Assembly (NCBI GenBank): GCA_008933615.1
Contig: WBUR01000011.1
Span: 1-64,000 of the forward strand
DNA length: 64,000 bases
Reading direction: 5' to 3'
From: a bacterium
GTDB taxonomy: Bacteria; CLD3; SB21
The number at the start of each line of letters is the position of its first letter. Position 1 is the first letter of the stretch. The notes beneath the pieces were generated by a model that was not told the DNA's origin, ran no database searches, and was given only the letters and a program-made list of their open reading frames with translations. This document shows positions 1 to 7,929 of the stretch, piece after piece. The position numbers were made by a program, and so were the translations under genes.

Positions 1-80
1 TAATGCCAGCATAAGAATCGATTTAGTTATCCTTAATAAATAAAAAAAGACAGCGTGACTATTGACTATTTACATACCAG

Positions 81-191
81 CGAAGTCGAAGACTGATTTT
101 ACTAAACTTGGTCATGGTTCGACAAGCTTGTCCTGAGCCCTGCCGAAGGGCTCACCATGACGTATGTGAGTAAACCCGATAAGTACATAAA
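81..191 (+). repeat. Intergenic palindromic repeat, copy 1 (upstream of ribD)
   Basis: This stretch matches the reverse complement of 17093-17180 at about nine of ten positions outside a central insertion. The outer stem is GTCATGGT (111-118) with ACCATGAC (154-161). Between them copy 1 carries about 22 extra bases with a perfect 12-base palindrome (121-132) and a second stem, TGAGCCCT (134-141) with AGGGCTCA (147-154). The element ends about 10 bases before the ribD start, so it lies in the ribD leader. Bases 1-80 hold nothing I recognise; the far terminal repeat seen in copy 2 is not evident there. Confidence 0.75.
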
Positions 192-200
192 ACAATCCAA

Positions 201-1316
201 ATGATCGACCACGAACACTTCATACGTCAGACGCTCAAACTCGCGGGAAAGGGTATTGGTAAGACCGCAACTAATCCAATGGTAGGCGCTATTCTGGTGA
301 AGCTTGAAAACGGCGAAGGACGCATTATTACCAAAGGCTATCATACGGGATACGGCAAGCCGCACGCAGAAGTGGAAGTCATCCGTCGGGCGAAACGAAT
401 GGGAGTTACCGATTTTTCAAATACGATTTTGTATGTCAATTTAGAACCCTGTTGCCATCATGGAAAGACGCCGCCGTGCACGGATCTGATCATTCAGGAA
501 AAAATTCCGCACGTCGTTTTTGGAACGCTGGATCCTTTCAAAGCAGTTTCAGGAAAAGGCGCCGCGCAGTTGAAAGACGCGGGGATTAAAGTCGAATTCG
601 GTTTTCTTGAAAATGATTGTATGGAACTAAACAAAGTATTTTTTAAACACATTCGCACTCAATTACCCTGGGTTACGTTGAAATTTGCGCAATCGATAGA
701 CGGCAAGATTGCGACCAGGAGCGGCGATTCTAAATGGATCAGTTCCGAAGCCTCGCGTCGGTATGTTCATCAATTGCGCACAGAATACGATGCTGTGTTG
801 GTCGGCGCGCAGACGGTGAGCAAAGATAATCCGCAGCTGAATGTTCGCCTCGCTAAAGGCCGCGACCCGAAACGAATCATCGTCGACGGACGCCTGCGGA
901 TTCCGCTGAACGCGAATGTCGTAAAGGGCAATGACGTTTCGAACACGATCATATTGACTGCCAAAAATTCTAATCGAAAAAAAATTGATCAGTTGATAAA
1001 AAGAGGCGTTCATATATACGAATTTCCTGCAAAGAAATTTAGGTTTGATCTCAAGGCTGCGTTAAGAAAATTACTCAAAGAAGAAAAAATCGCGTCCATT
1101 CTTGCAGAAGGCGGTTCGGTCATACATGGTGAATTGCTAAAAAGCAAACTCGCGGATGATGTGATCTTAATTATTGCGCCGAAGATCATCGGAAGCGGAG
1201 TATCGTCGGTTACCGGCCAACTGACCAAGACGATCGGCAAGGCGGTGAAACTGAATTCGTTTTCGGCGAAACCCATGGATAGGGATATCGTTATACAGGC
1301 GAGGATAGTTCCATGA
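201..1316 (+). CDS. ribD: RibD, bifunctional riboflavin biosynthesis deaminase/reductase
   Basis: This enzyme deaminates the pyrimidine product of GTP cyclohydrolase II and then reduces its ribosyl chain, two cytoplasmic steps to riboflavin. The N-terminal half is a zinc cytidine-deaminase-like domain: H55-A-E57, then P-C84-C-H-H-G-K-T-P-P-C93, giving the expected zinc ligands H55, C84 and C93 with catalytic E57. The second half (about 150-371) is the NADPH-dependent reductase, with a typical FAQSIDGKIA start and a late AEGGSVIHGELL segment. The length of 371 residues is normal for the family. No ribE, ribBA or ribH follows, so the pathway is not clustered here. No FMN-riboswitch-like sequence is seen in the 200 bases upstream. 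The stop overlaps the start of the next gene by four bases. Confidence 0.96.
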   Translation: MIDHEHFIRQTLKLAGKGIGKTATNPMVGAILVKLENGEGRIITKGYHTGYGKPHAEVEVIRRAKRMGVTDFSNTILYVNLEPCCHHGKTPPCTDLIIQEKIPHVVFGTLDPFKAVSGKGAAQLKDAGIKVEFGFLENDCMELNKVFFKHIRTQLPWVTLKFAQSIDGKIATRSGDSKWISSEASRRYVHQLRTEYDAVLVGAQTVSKDNPQLNVRLAKGRDPKRIIVDGRLRIPLNANVVKGNDVSNTIILTAKNSNRKKIDQLIKRGVHIYEFPAKKFRFDLKAALRKLLKEEKIASILAEGGSVIHGELLKSKLADDVILIIAPKIIGSGVSSVTGQLTKTIGKAVKLNSFSAKPMDRDIVIQARIVP

Positions 1317-1957
1317 TATTTCAAGCATCCACGGCATTGATCTTAGGATTGGGAATCGGATTTATCAATTCTATTCCGATCGGACCGATCAATGTATCGA
1401 TCATTGATACCGGCTTTAAACGCGGGTTCCGTCACGCCATTATGATCGGACTTGGCGCGTTAGTCGTGGATATTTTTTATTGCGTGATCGGAATTTTCGG
1501 CGTCTCGCTGATCAAGGACTATATTGTGGAAATGTTCCAACCGCTCGGATTTCCCGTTCTGGCGCTGATCGGCGGCCGGTTGGTTTATAAAGGCTACCGT
1601 AACAAAATGGTCCAAACGTTTCATCCGCCCACGCAAAAGGAATTGACCAAGAATTTTTCTCTCGGTTTTCTGATCTATCTGACGAATCCGCTCGCCATCG
1701 GATTCTGGATCATAACCGCGGGATTTATTTTTTCGCATCGATTGATCGAGCGAAACATGCCGGATCAGGTGAGCTTTATTTCAGGTATGGCGATTGGAAC
1801 GGCGGCGTGGTTTTTTTCGCTCGCAAAGATCGTTGCGTATAAACGGGCAGTGATCTCCGAAAAAACGGTGAAAAAAATTACGATGGCGACGGGAACGGTA
1901 TTGATCGTATTCGGAATTTATCTCGGTTATGACTTTTTGCTGTATTTGAAGAAATGA
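1313..1957 (+). CDS. LysE/RhtB-family inner-membrane exporter
   Basis: A 214-residue membrane protein with about six hydrophobic segments. It begins with the family's conserved first helix and loop (GFINSIPIGPINVSIIDTGF), which matches the glycine/proline-rich motif of LysE/RhtB amino-acid and small-metabolite exporters. A second characteristic stretch, YLTNPLAIGFWI, lies in the middle, where the family has an NP motif. The substrate cannot be told. The start codon overlaps the ribD stop (ATGA), suggesting translational coupling, and the HAD phosphatase gene follows almost directly, so the three are probably one transcript. Confidence 0.85.
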   Translation: MIFQASTALILGLGIGFINSIPIGPINVSIIDTGFKRGFRHAIMIGLGALVVDIFYCVIGIFGVSLIKDYIVEMFQPLGFPVLALIGGRLVYKGYRNKMVQTFHPPTQKELTKNFSLGFLIYLTNPLAIGFWIITAGFIFSHRLIERNMPDQVSFISGMAIGTAAWFFSLAKIVAYKRAVISEKTVKKITMATGTVLIVFGIYLGYDFLLYLKK

Positions 1958-1964
1958 GTTGACA

Positions 1965-2612
1965 ATGACGGACATTGACTTACTAATTTTTGACCTCGAC
2001 GGAACACTGGTTGATTCGCTGGATGATATTGTCAGTTCCGTTAATCATACCTTGCCGCAATTGGGGCTGGATATACTTTCACGCGATGAAATTCAAAGCT
2101 ACGTCGGCGACGGCATTAAAATGTTGCTCATTCGAGCCGTAGGAACGCAGGCCGACGTTTCGGATGATTTAGTCGAACGCGCGCGGAAGATTTATTATGA
2201 GCATCATGAACAACACTGTCTCGATCATGTTCACATGTATCCAAACGCATTAGAGGTGATGGAACATTTCCGTTCAAAGAAAAAAGCGGTAGTGAGTAAT
2301 AAATCGGAGCGATTCACCAAAAAGATTCTGGAAGGTTTGGGATTAGCTTCCTATTTAGACCTGATCATCGGCGGCGATTCATTGTCAAGCAAAAAACCTG
2401 ACCCGTTGGTGATTGAACACACCGTCTCACTTCTAAAAGTTGAGAAGAGAAAAACCGTCATGATCGGCGATGGGCATCAGGACATACAATGCGGGAAATC
2501 GGCCGGAGTTATAACGTGCGGCGTGACGTACGGGTTCAAGCCCGTTGAAGACACAAAGGACGCCGATTTCAGCATCAACGATCTTATGGAACTGAAAAAT
2601 ATTTTTAGATAA
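1965..2612 (+). CDS. HAD-superfamily phosphatase, phosphoglycolate phosphatase-like
   Basis: A HAD hydrolase with all four motifs: motif I F-D10-L-D12-G-T (nucleophile and acid/base aspartates), motif II around VVSNKS, motif III lysine in SSKKPDP, and motif IV GDGHQD. A helical cap lies between motifs I and II, as in the phosphoglycolate phosphatase/beta-phosphoglucomutase group. It probably dephosphorylates a small phosphorylated metabolite in the cytoplasm; 2-phosphoglycolate is the best guess but is not proven by sequence. I prefer the ATG at 1965; an in-frame TTG at 1959 would add two residues. It follows the LysE-like gene by seven bases. Confidence 0.85.
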   Translation: MTDIDLLIFDLDGTLVDSLDDIVSSVNHTLPQLGLDILSRDEIQSYVGDGIKMLLIRAVGTQADVSDDLVERARKIYYEHHEQHCLDHVHMYPNALEVMEHFRSKKKAVVSNKSERFTKKILEGLGLASYLDLIIGGDSLSSKKPDPLVIEHTVSLLKVEKRKTVMIGDGHQDIQCGKSAGVITCGVTYGFKPVEDTKDADFSINDLMELKNIFR

Positions 2613-2620
2613 TTTAAAAT

Positions 2621-3505
2621 ATGATCACAAAGGATATTCTAAAAAAGGTTCGACGTATTGAAATCAAGACGCGCGGACTGGTCAATAATATTTTCAGCGG
2701 CGAGTACCATACGGTATTTAAAGGGCGTGGGATGTCCTTTTCTGAAGTTCGCGAATACCAGTTCGGCGACGAAGTGCGTTTCATCGACTGGAACGTTTCT
2801 GCGCGCATGGACCGGCCGTATTTAAAAGTATTTGAAGAGGAACGTGAACAGACTTTAATGGTATTGTTTGATGCGAGCGCGTCGGGAAATTTCGGCACAG
2901 TGAAGCAGACCAAAATGGAGATGATGATCGAGATGGCCGCGCTCATCGCTTTCAGCGCGATTAAGAACAATGACAAAGTCGGGCTTTTGATCTTTACCGA
3001 TATTGTGGAGAAATTCATTCCCCCCAAAAAGGGCAAATCGCACGTGCTGCGGATTATTCGTGAACTTTTGACATTTAAGCCTCAGCGGAAAGCGACTAAA
3101 ATTTCAGCCGCGCTCGAGTACGCCATGCACGTGCTGAATCGGCGAAGCATTGTCTTTCTGATGAGCGACTTTCTTGATGCGAATTTCGACCGGCCACTTC
3201 GCGCCGCCGCAAAAAAACACGATCTGATCGCTATTCGGATTTTTGACCGTCGCGAAATAGAATTGCCGAAGGTTGGTATCCTGACTTTGGAAGATGAGGA
3301 GACGGGAGAATTGGTTGAGTTGGATACCTCGTCTGAGGAAACGCGGCAAGCTATCGCTGTGCAAGTAACGGCACGAACAAAGACCCAAAAAGATATTTTC
3401 AGAAAAAGTAAAGTTGATCTTATCGATATGGCAACCGGAACGGATTATGTCGAAGCCCTGATCCAATTTTTCAAGAATCGGGAAAAAAGACTGCAGCGAG
3501 GCTGA
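2621..3505 (+). CDS. DUF58-domain protein with von Willebrand A-like fold
   Basis: The N-terminal half carries the DUF58 signature (GRGMSFSEVREYQFGD followed by RFIDWNVSAR), then a metal-site-like motif D84-A-S86-A-S88 at the start of a vWA-like domain. The protein has no obvious membrane segment. DUF58 proteins usually sit next to a MoxR AAA+ ATPase and further vWA/batA genes, and are thought to act with MoxR as chaperone-like assembly factors. Here there is no MoxR or Bat gene nearby; the flanks are a HAD phosphatase (8-base gap) and a response regulator. The family call is firm, the role is not. Confidence 0.88.
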   Translation: MITKDILKKVRRIEIKTRGLVNNIFSGEYHTVFKGRGMSFSEVREYQFGDEVRFIDWNVSARMDRPYLKVFEEEREQTLMVLFDASASGNFGTVKQTKMEMMIEMAALIAFSAIKNNDKVGLLIFTDIVEKFIPPKKGKSHVLRIIRELLTFKPQRKATKISAALEYAMHVLNRRSIVFLMSDFLDANFDRPLRAAAKKHDLIAIRIFDRREIELPKVGILTLEDEETGELVELDTSSEETRQAIAVQVTARTKTQKDIFRKSKVDLIDMATGTDYVEALIQFFKNREKRLQRG

Positions 3506-3514
3506 AAAAAAACA

Positions 3515-3543
3515 TTGACATAATAATATATTTGTATTAAGTT
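3515..3543 (+). promoter_or_regulatory. Putative sigma-70 promoter for the response-regulator gene
   Basis: A perfect -35 hexamer TTGACA (3515-3520) is followed after 17 bases by TAAGTT (3538-3543), which keeps the conserved first T, second A and last T of a -10 box. The region is AT-rich and lies about 80 bases before the GTG start at 3622. The weak -10 box makes this a moderate call. Confidence 0.4.
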
Positions 3544-3621
3544 TACGGTTAAATTGAGCAATATTTCTACTCAGAATTTATTAATACTTTTTTAATACTA
3601 CAAATATGATGAGGTAAAATC

Positions 3622-4491
3622 GTGGAACCAGTTTACGCAAGAGCCAAAGATTTACGCGAAAAAGTTGAATCGATCATGTTGAAAAAAATCGAATGGCGCA
3701 TTCTTTTTTCCGTGGACGGGAAACGTTCTGTACCGGACATCGCCGCTAAAGTGGAACGCGATGAAAATTTTGTCGGGGAAATCCTTGAGAAATTGGCCGG
3801 CGATAAACTGATCACCGGCGGCGGCGCGCCTTCGGGAAGAGTTACAACCAAGGAACCCGAAGCGGAAACCAAAAAAGCGGATTCCAAAAAAGAGAAAAAG
3901 GAAACCAAGAAAAAGGAACCGGTCATTGAAGCGGAGCCGGTAAAAGAAATCAAGAAGGAAGCGCCGAAGCCAAAAGAGGAGCCTAAAGCCGTTGCGGCGC
4001 CGAAGAAAGAAGATTTTGATCTGATGTCCGCCATGACCGATTCGCCGAAAGAGGAACCTAAGAAAGTTGAAGCGAAAGCCACCGCAACCGCCAAACCTGT
4101 AGCGACCGCAGCCGGAGCGGGCGGCAAGAAAATTCTCGTTGTAGACGACAGCATTGTAATCCAAAAAATGGTCGAGATCGCATTGGAGAACGAGCATTAT
4201 GCGCTGACCAGCGCGATGAAGGGCGAAGATGCCATTCGCATAGCTAAGGACCTGCAACCGAGCCTTATTCTCCTTGACATGATGCTTCCGGATATGAGCG
4301 GCCTGGAAGTTATGAAAGCGGTTCGCGAGTTGGGCGGGAGTTTTACGACAGTTCCCATCGTCGTTTTAAGCGGCAAGGATTCACCTCAGGACAAAGATAC
4401 GGCGATCAATAACGGCGCCAATGATTTCCTTACGAAGCCTTTCCATGATGAGGATTTACTTTCAAAAGTGCATGAATATATTGCGAAATAA
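3622..4491 (+). CDS. Response regulator with N-terminal helical domain, long charged linker and C-terminal receiver
   Basis: Residues 1-67 form a small helical, probably winged-helix-like domain (DGKRSVPDIAAKVERDENF). Residues 75-165 are a low-complexity Lys/Glu/Pro/Ala linker. Residues 168-289 are a complete receiver domain: acidic pair D175-D176, phospho-acceptor D219 in LILLDMMLPD, conserved S250 and K272 in TKPF. The receiver being C-terminal is the reverse of the usual order, so the N-terminal domain is probably the output. The GTG start has a GAGG ribosome-binding site at 3611-3614. A strong terminator follows at once, and the next gene encodes an HPt-array protein, a likely phosphotransfer partner (inference from adjacency). 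Confidence 0.85.
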   Translation: MEPVYARAKDLREKVESIMLKKIEWRILFSVDGKRSVPDIAAKVERDENFVGEILEKLAGDKLITGGGAPSGRVTTKEPEAETKKADSKKEKKETKKKEPVIEAEPVKEIKKEAPKPKEEPKAVAAPKKEDFDLMSAMTDSPKEEPKKVEAKATATAKPVATAAGAGGKKILVVDDSIVIQKMVEIALENEHYALTSAMKGEDAIRIAKDLQPSLILLDMMLPDMSGLEVMKAVRELGGSFTTVPIVVLSGKDSPQDKDTAINNGANDFLTKPFHDEDLLSKVHEYIAK

Positions 4492-4521
4492 AATGATAAC
4501 GAGCATAGTGAATTAACTAAG

Positions 4522-4555
4522 AAAACCCTAAAGTTTTGTTTAGGGTTTTTTTTCT
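4522..4555 (+). terminator. Rho-independent terminator after the response regulator
   Basis: An 11-base-pair stem AAAACCCTAAA (4522-4532) with TTTAGGGTTTT (4539-4549), a six-base loop and a following T run. It also covers the TTG at 4536 that would otherwise extend the next gene, arguing that the next gene starts at the ATG at 4569. Confidence 0.9.
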
Positions 4556-4568
4556 TTACCTTACAGTT

Positions 4569-7500
4569 ATGATCACCGATCCGAAAGCCAGAAAATTTGT
4601 AGAATTTTATTTATCCGAATTGCTCACGCATGTGAAAAGCATGAGCGAGCACCGTTATTCGCCTTTGGAATATAACCTCATTAAGAAGGTGATCATTTTT
4701 ATCACGCAGCCGCGCGATCATCTTTCACAGGTTGAGAAGCTATCTTCGGTTTCCACTTTATCTGCTTTTCACGCATTTCTGCAGAAGATCATTGAAAAAG
4801 TTCAACAGCCCGATTTTAAAAAAAGCCAGATGATTTCCGTGATCGAGACCGATTCGGAAAAATTATCGCAGATTCTGGTACAGATACTACAATCGCGGGA
4901 TACACTAACGCTTTTGGAATCGGAACTGGCGAAAATCGGAATTGAGATCAGCACCGAGGCGCTGCGGAATGAACCGGTCAGGATGGCCGATAAACCGTCC
5001 GAAAAACCCGCTAAAACGATTACGCCTGTAAAAGAAAAAAGCACGGCCAAACAACCTATTAAGACAAAAGAGTCTCCAAAACCACAGATACTCACCGCAT
5101 CGGAATTCAAAAAAGTCGACGACATGATCGGTTTTCTTTCCACGCGCGGGAAGAGGAGCAAGCGTCATGATGACACGAAGGAAGAAACTTCTGCGGCGCG
5201 CTCATCGGCAGAGTCTCTCGCAACGGGTGGAGGCAAAGGCGAAGGCGTTGCTTCGGATACGGAAGACTTTTTCAGCGAATTTCGCACGGAATTCGCACGG
5301 CTTGAATCCGCGTTAACCCAATTGCGAACTAACTTAAGTAGAACCCGCTATATCGTTGAAGTTGCGGATTCTTTCGGCGAATTTAAACGCATTGGAAAAA
5401 TATTCGAATTACCGCGTTTCAGCCGCACTATGAATGCGATGGAAAAAGCGTTGATCGATGTTGCCGATAATGCAGACGGTAAGAAAAAGGGATTGGATAC
5501 GGCGTCGTTCGGTGTCATACAGGAACTGGCCGTGTTGTTAAAAGAAATTGAACTGCAAAAAACTTTTCCCCTAAACCTGTATTTATTGAATGAGATCAAT
5601 GCCTGTTTGGAAAATTTTACGACATCTGCGCTGGAAGACAATACTGCTGATATGTCCGACGCGCGCGTATCTGACAGAGTCGAAGCGGTCGATGCAGAAT
5701 TGATGCAATCGTCAATCGACGACGATGAAGAGAAATCCGTAAACCTTGATCTCTCCAACGTGGCTGCAGATGATTTTCAGGTTTTTAAAGATGAAGTTCG
5801 ATATACGTTTGAAACGGTTCGATCGGCCGTAGAAAAACTCAAGGCCTCCGGAAGTGATCCCGATTCAATAAAGGACATCCAGCAGTCATTCCGCAGTCTT
5901 TTTACCGGCGCCAGATTGCTCCGATTTAATTTGCTAACAGGTCATTTTGAGCTGATCCTCGCGCAACTGAAAACCTGCATTACGTCGCAAAATGCCATTG
6001 CTCCGGAATTATTACATCTGATCGAAGAAACGGTAAAAAACGGCGCCGTTCTTATTCAGGGAGAAAGGGTCACCGAGGCAGAATGGAACAAAATAAAATT
6101 AAGATTAGAAAAATTCGGAACGCAAAAGGAATTACCGACCGGAGAAACGCCGGCAGAATTTATAGCGCGGCCGGTTAAAACGGCACCGACGGAAAAAACG
6201 ATTGTGAAAAAGGCCGTTCAGCCGGTGAGCGATTCAGTGCTTGCCTCCAACGAAAACTGGATCAAAGAATTTCAGCCGATTCTCGAAAGCCATCCTTTTG
6301 TTGTTAAAGAAACTAAGGAAGAAAAGCCGGTTGAGTTAGCAAAAACCGCTGAAGTGAAATCCCGCGTTCCGCCAGTTCCGGTGCCGGAGATTGCAAGAGC
6401 CAAAGCAGCAGAACCTGCCGTAGTTATAAAAGCAAAAGATATTTTGGCTGAAAAAGAAAAAACGGCGGAGCCCGATCATGTTATCATTCCTACTAACCTG
6501 GTTGAACTGATGGCAGGCGGCGATGTTGACCTGAGCGATTTTGAACTGCCTTCTTTTATTGACAAATTGAATATTGAACCGCTAAATATCGCTGCTCCCA
6601 AAACAAAATCAGGTAAGAAAAAAGTTACCAAAAAAGAAACCGCTTCCATAGCCGGCAATGAAAAAACAAAAATTTCGGCTAATGAACAAACGGAGAAAGC
6701 GGTTTCGGCGCCAGGAGCAGGCCGGTTCAGCCTTGAAGAGTCTAATTTTGATACCGTAGATTTGGAGATTCTGGATATTTTTAATCAGGAGGCGGACGGT
6801 TATTTCAAAATTTTGGATAAGTCGCTTACCAAACTCGAAAGCCAAATCACCGATGAAACCGCCCTTAAGGATATTGAGCGCGTGAGTCACAGTTTGAAAA
6901 GCTCCTCCAGAATGCTGGGCCTCGCCAAAGTGAGCGGACTTGCCGGCGTGATAGAGTTGATCGCGGAGCGCTGCAACGAAAAAGAACTAGGCATGGATGC
7001 CGATCTGAGAAACATAATGCGCGTAACAGTTCAAAGCATCACGAGTTTGCTTGAACGCAAACCGGCGGACGTCAGCGGTATTATTGAATTTTTGCTGCAG
7101 CTCGAAGCGAAACTCTCTGCGCCGAATATTTTTATCGGTAACATTCCCGGCGCGCCGGCTGCCGTTTCCTCCGGCGTATTTGTTGTCCCGCCTTCCTTGA
7201 AAATAAAGGAGGCAATACCGGTTGAATCGAAGACGAAAGTGGAACCGGAAAAAGAAAAGCCAGTAGAAAAGATTGAAGTAAAAAAAGACGAGCCGGAAGA
7301 AATTAAAACGGAGTCCGCAGAAAATTATTTTGCTAAGATCGGCGTCGATGAAGAGATTGTAGAAATATTTAAGGAGGAATCGTCAACCTATTTCATGCTC
7401 ATAACCAATTCTCTTGCGGCGCTGCGGGACAATCCGGCCCATGAAACGGCGATGCGCGATATAGAAAAATCAGCGCACAGCCTACGCAGTTCGGCCAAAA

Positions 7501-7892
7501 TGCTCGGCTTTCAGAAGATCGGTAATGTGGTCAAACCGATCGAGGATGTGGCGGAACATATTAATGAAGGCACATTGGCGGTGAATGAGGAAATTGTGGA
7601 CCTTTTTACAAATGCTTTGACGGCGCTGAAAAAACTTGGGGACGGCGTTGATGTGGACATTACGGACGTGGTGGAAGAATTGATGCAGCTGGAAAAAAAG
7701 GCCGACCAGGGCATAACTCCGAAACAAAAACAAAGCGCCTCAATCGCAAAACCCAAAAAGGCTAAAAAACGATCAAAATCCCAATCCGATTATTTTGAAG
7801 ACATTCAGTTTGCATCCGACCCCATTTTGAAACAAGTAGATAAAGGCGCTGCAGAACTTCTCGAAGAAATGGCACATTCTGCAACGCAATAA
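4569..7892 (+). CDS. Giant HPt-array protein without a kinase domain
   Basis: A 1107-residue soluble protein. Two clear histidine-phosphotransfer (HPt) domains lie near the C-terminus: residues 730-840 with H774 in SHSLKSSSRMLG, and 926-1030 with H970 in AHSLRSSAKMLG. Two further modules (about 231-330 and 400-505) look like diverged HPt bundles. In the second of these the motif position reads SFRSLFTGARLLRF, with no histidine. Charged Lys/Glu/Pro/Ala linkers join them. CheA-like and hybrid kinases share this HPt type, but no dimerisation, HATPase or CheW-like domain is present. The upstream neighbour is a response regulator, so it may be a phosphorelay hub or sink. I reject the TTG at 4536 because it falls inside the terminator. 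Confidence 0.85.
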   Translation: MITDPKARKFVEFYLSELLTHVKSMSEHRYSPLEYNLIKKVIIFITQPRDHLSQVEKLSSVSTLSAFHAFLQKIIEKVQQPDFKKSQMISVIETDSEKLSQILVQILQSRDTLTLLESELAKIGIEISTEALRNEPVRMADKPSEKPAKTITPVKEKSTAKQPIKTKESPKPQILTASEFKKVDDMIGFLSTRGKRSKRHDDTKEETSAARSSAESLATGGGKGEGVASDTEDFFSEFRTEFARLESALTQLRTNLSRTRYIVEVADSFGEFKRIGKIFELPRFSRTMNAMEKALIDVADNADGKKKGLDTASFGVIQELAVLLKEIELQKTFPLNLYLLNEINACLENFTTSALEDNTADMSDARVSDRVEAVDAELMQSSIDDDEEKSVNLDLSNVAADDFQVFKDEVRYTFETVRSAVEKLKASGSDPDSIKDIQQSFRSLFTGARLLRFNLLTGHFELILAQLKTCITSQNAIAPELLHLIEETVKNGAVLIQGERVTEAEWNKIKLRLEKFGTQKELPTGETPAEFIARPVKTAPTEKTIVKKAVQPVSDSVLASNENWIKEFQPILESHPFVVKETKEEKPVELAKTAEVKSRVPPVPVPEIARAKAAEPAVVIKAKDILAEKEKTAEPDHVIIPTNLVELMAGGDVDLSDFELPSFIDKLNIEPLNIAAPKTKSGKKKVTKKETASIAGNEKTKISANEQTEKAVSAPGAGRFSLEESNFDTVDLEILDIFNQEADGYFKILDKSLTKLESQITDETALKDIERVSHSLKSSSRMLGLAKVSGLAGVIELIAERCNEKELGMDADLRNIMRVTVQSITSLLERKPADVSGIIEFLLQLEAKLSAPNIFIGNIPGAPAAVSSGVFVVPPSLKIKEAIPVESKTKVEPEKEKPVEKIEVKKDEPEEIKTESAENYFAKIGVDEEIVEIFKEESSTYFMLITNSLAALRDNPAHETAMRDIEKSAHSLRSSAKMLGFQKIGNVVKPIEDVAEHINEGTLAVNEEIVDLFTNALTALKKLGDGVDVDITDVVEELMQLEKKADQGITPKQKQSASIAKPKKAKKRSKSQSDYFEDIQFASDPILKQVDKGAAELLEEMAHSATQ

Positions 7893-7929
7893 GTCAGTTA
7901 TAAAACTTCATAGATTTAAAGGCTAAACT

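Noticed and set aside
1-200. Possible FMN riboswitch upstream of ribD
   Set aside because: No conserved RFN-element sequence is seen; the region holds the palindromic repeat instead.
3633-4257. Long antisense open reading frames (up to 201 codons) opposite the response regulator
   Set aside because: They are low-complexity Phe/Leu/Ser-rich mirror images of the Lys/Glu/Ala-rich linker, with no recognisable domain or ribosome-binding site.
4536-4568. Upstream TTG start for the HPt-array gene
   Set aside because: It lies within the terminator hairpin of the preceding gene and has no ribosome-binding site; the ATG at 4569 is preferred.
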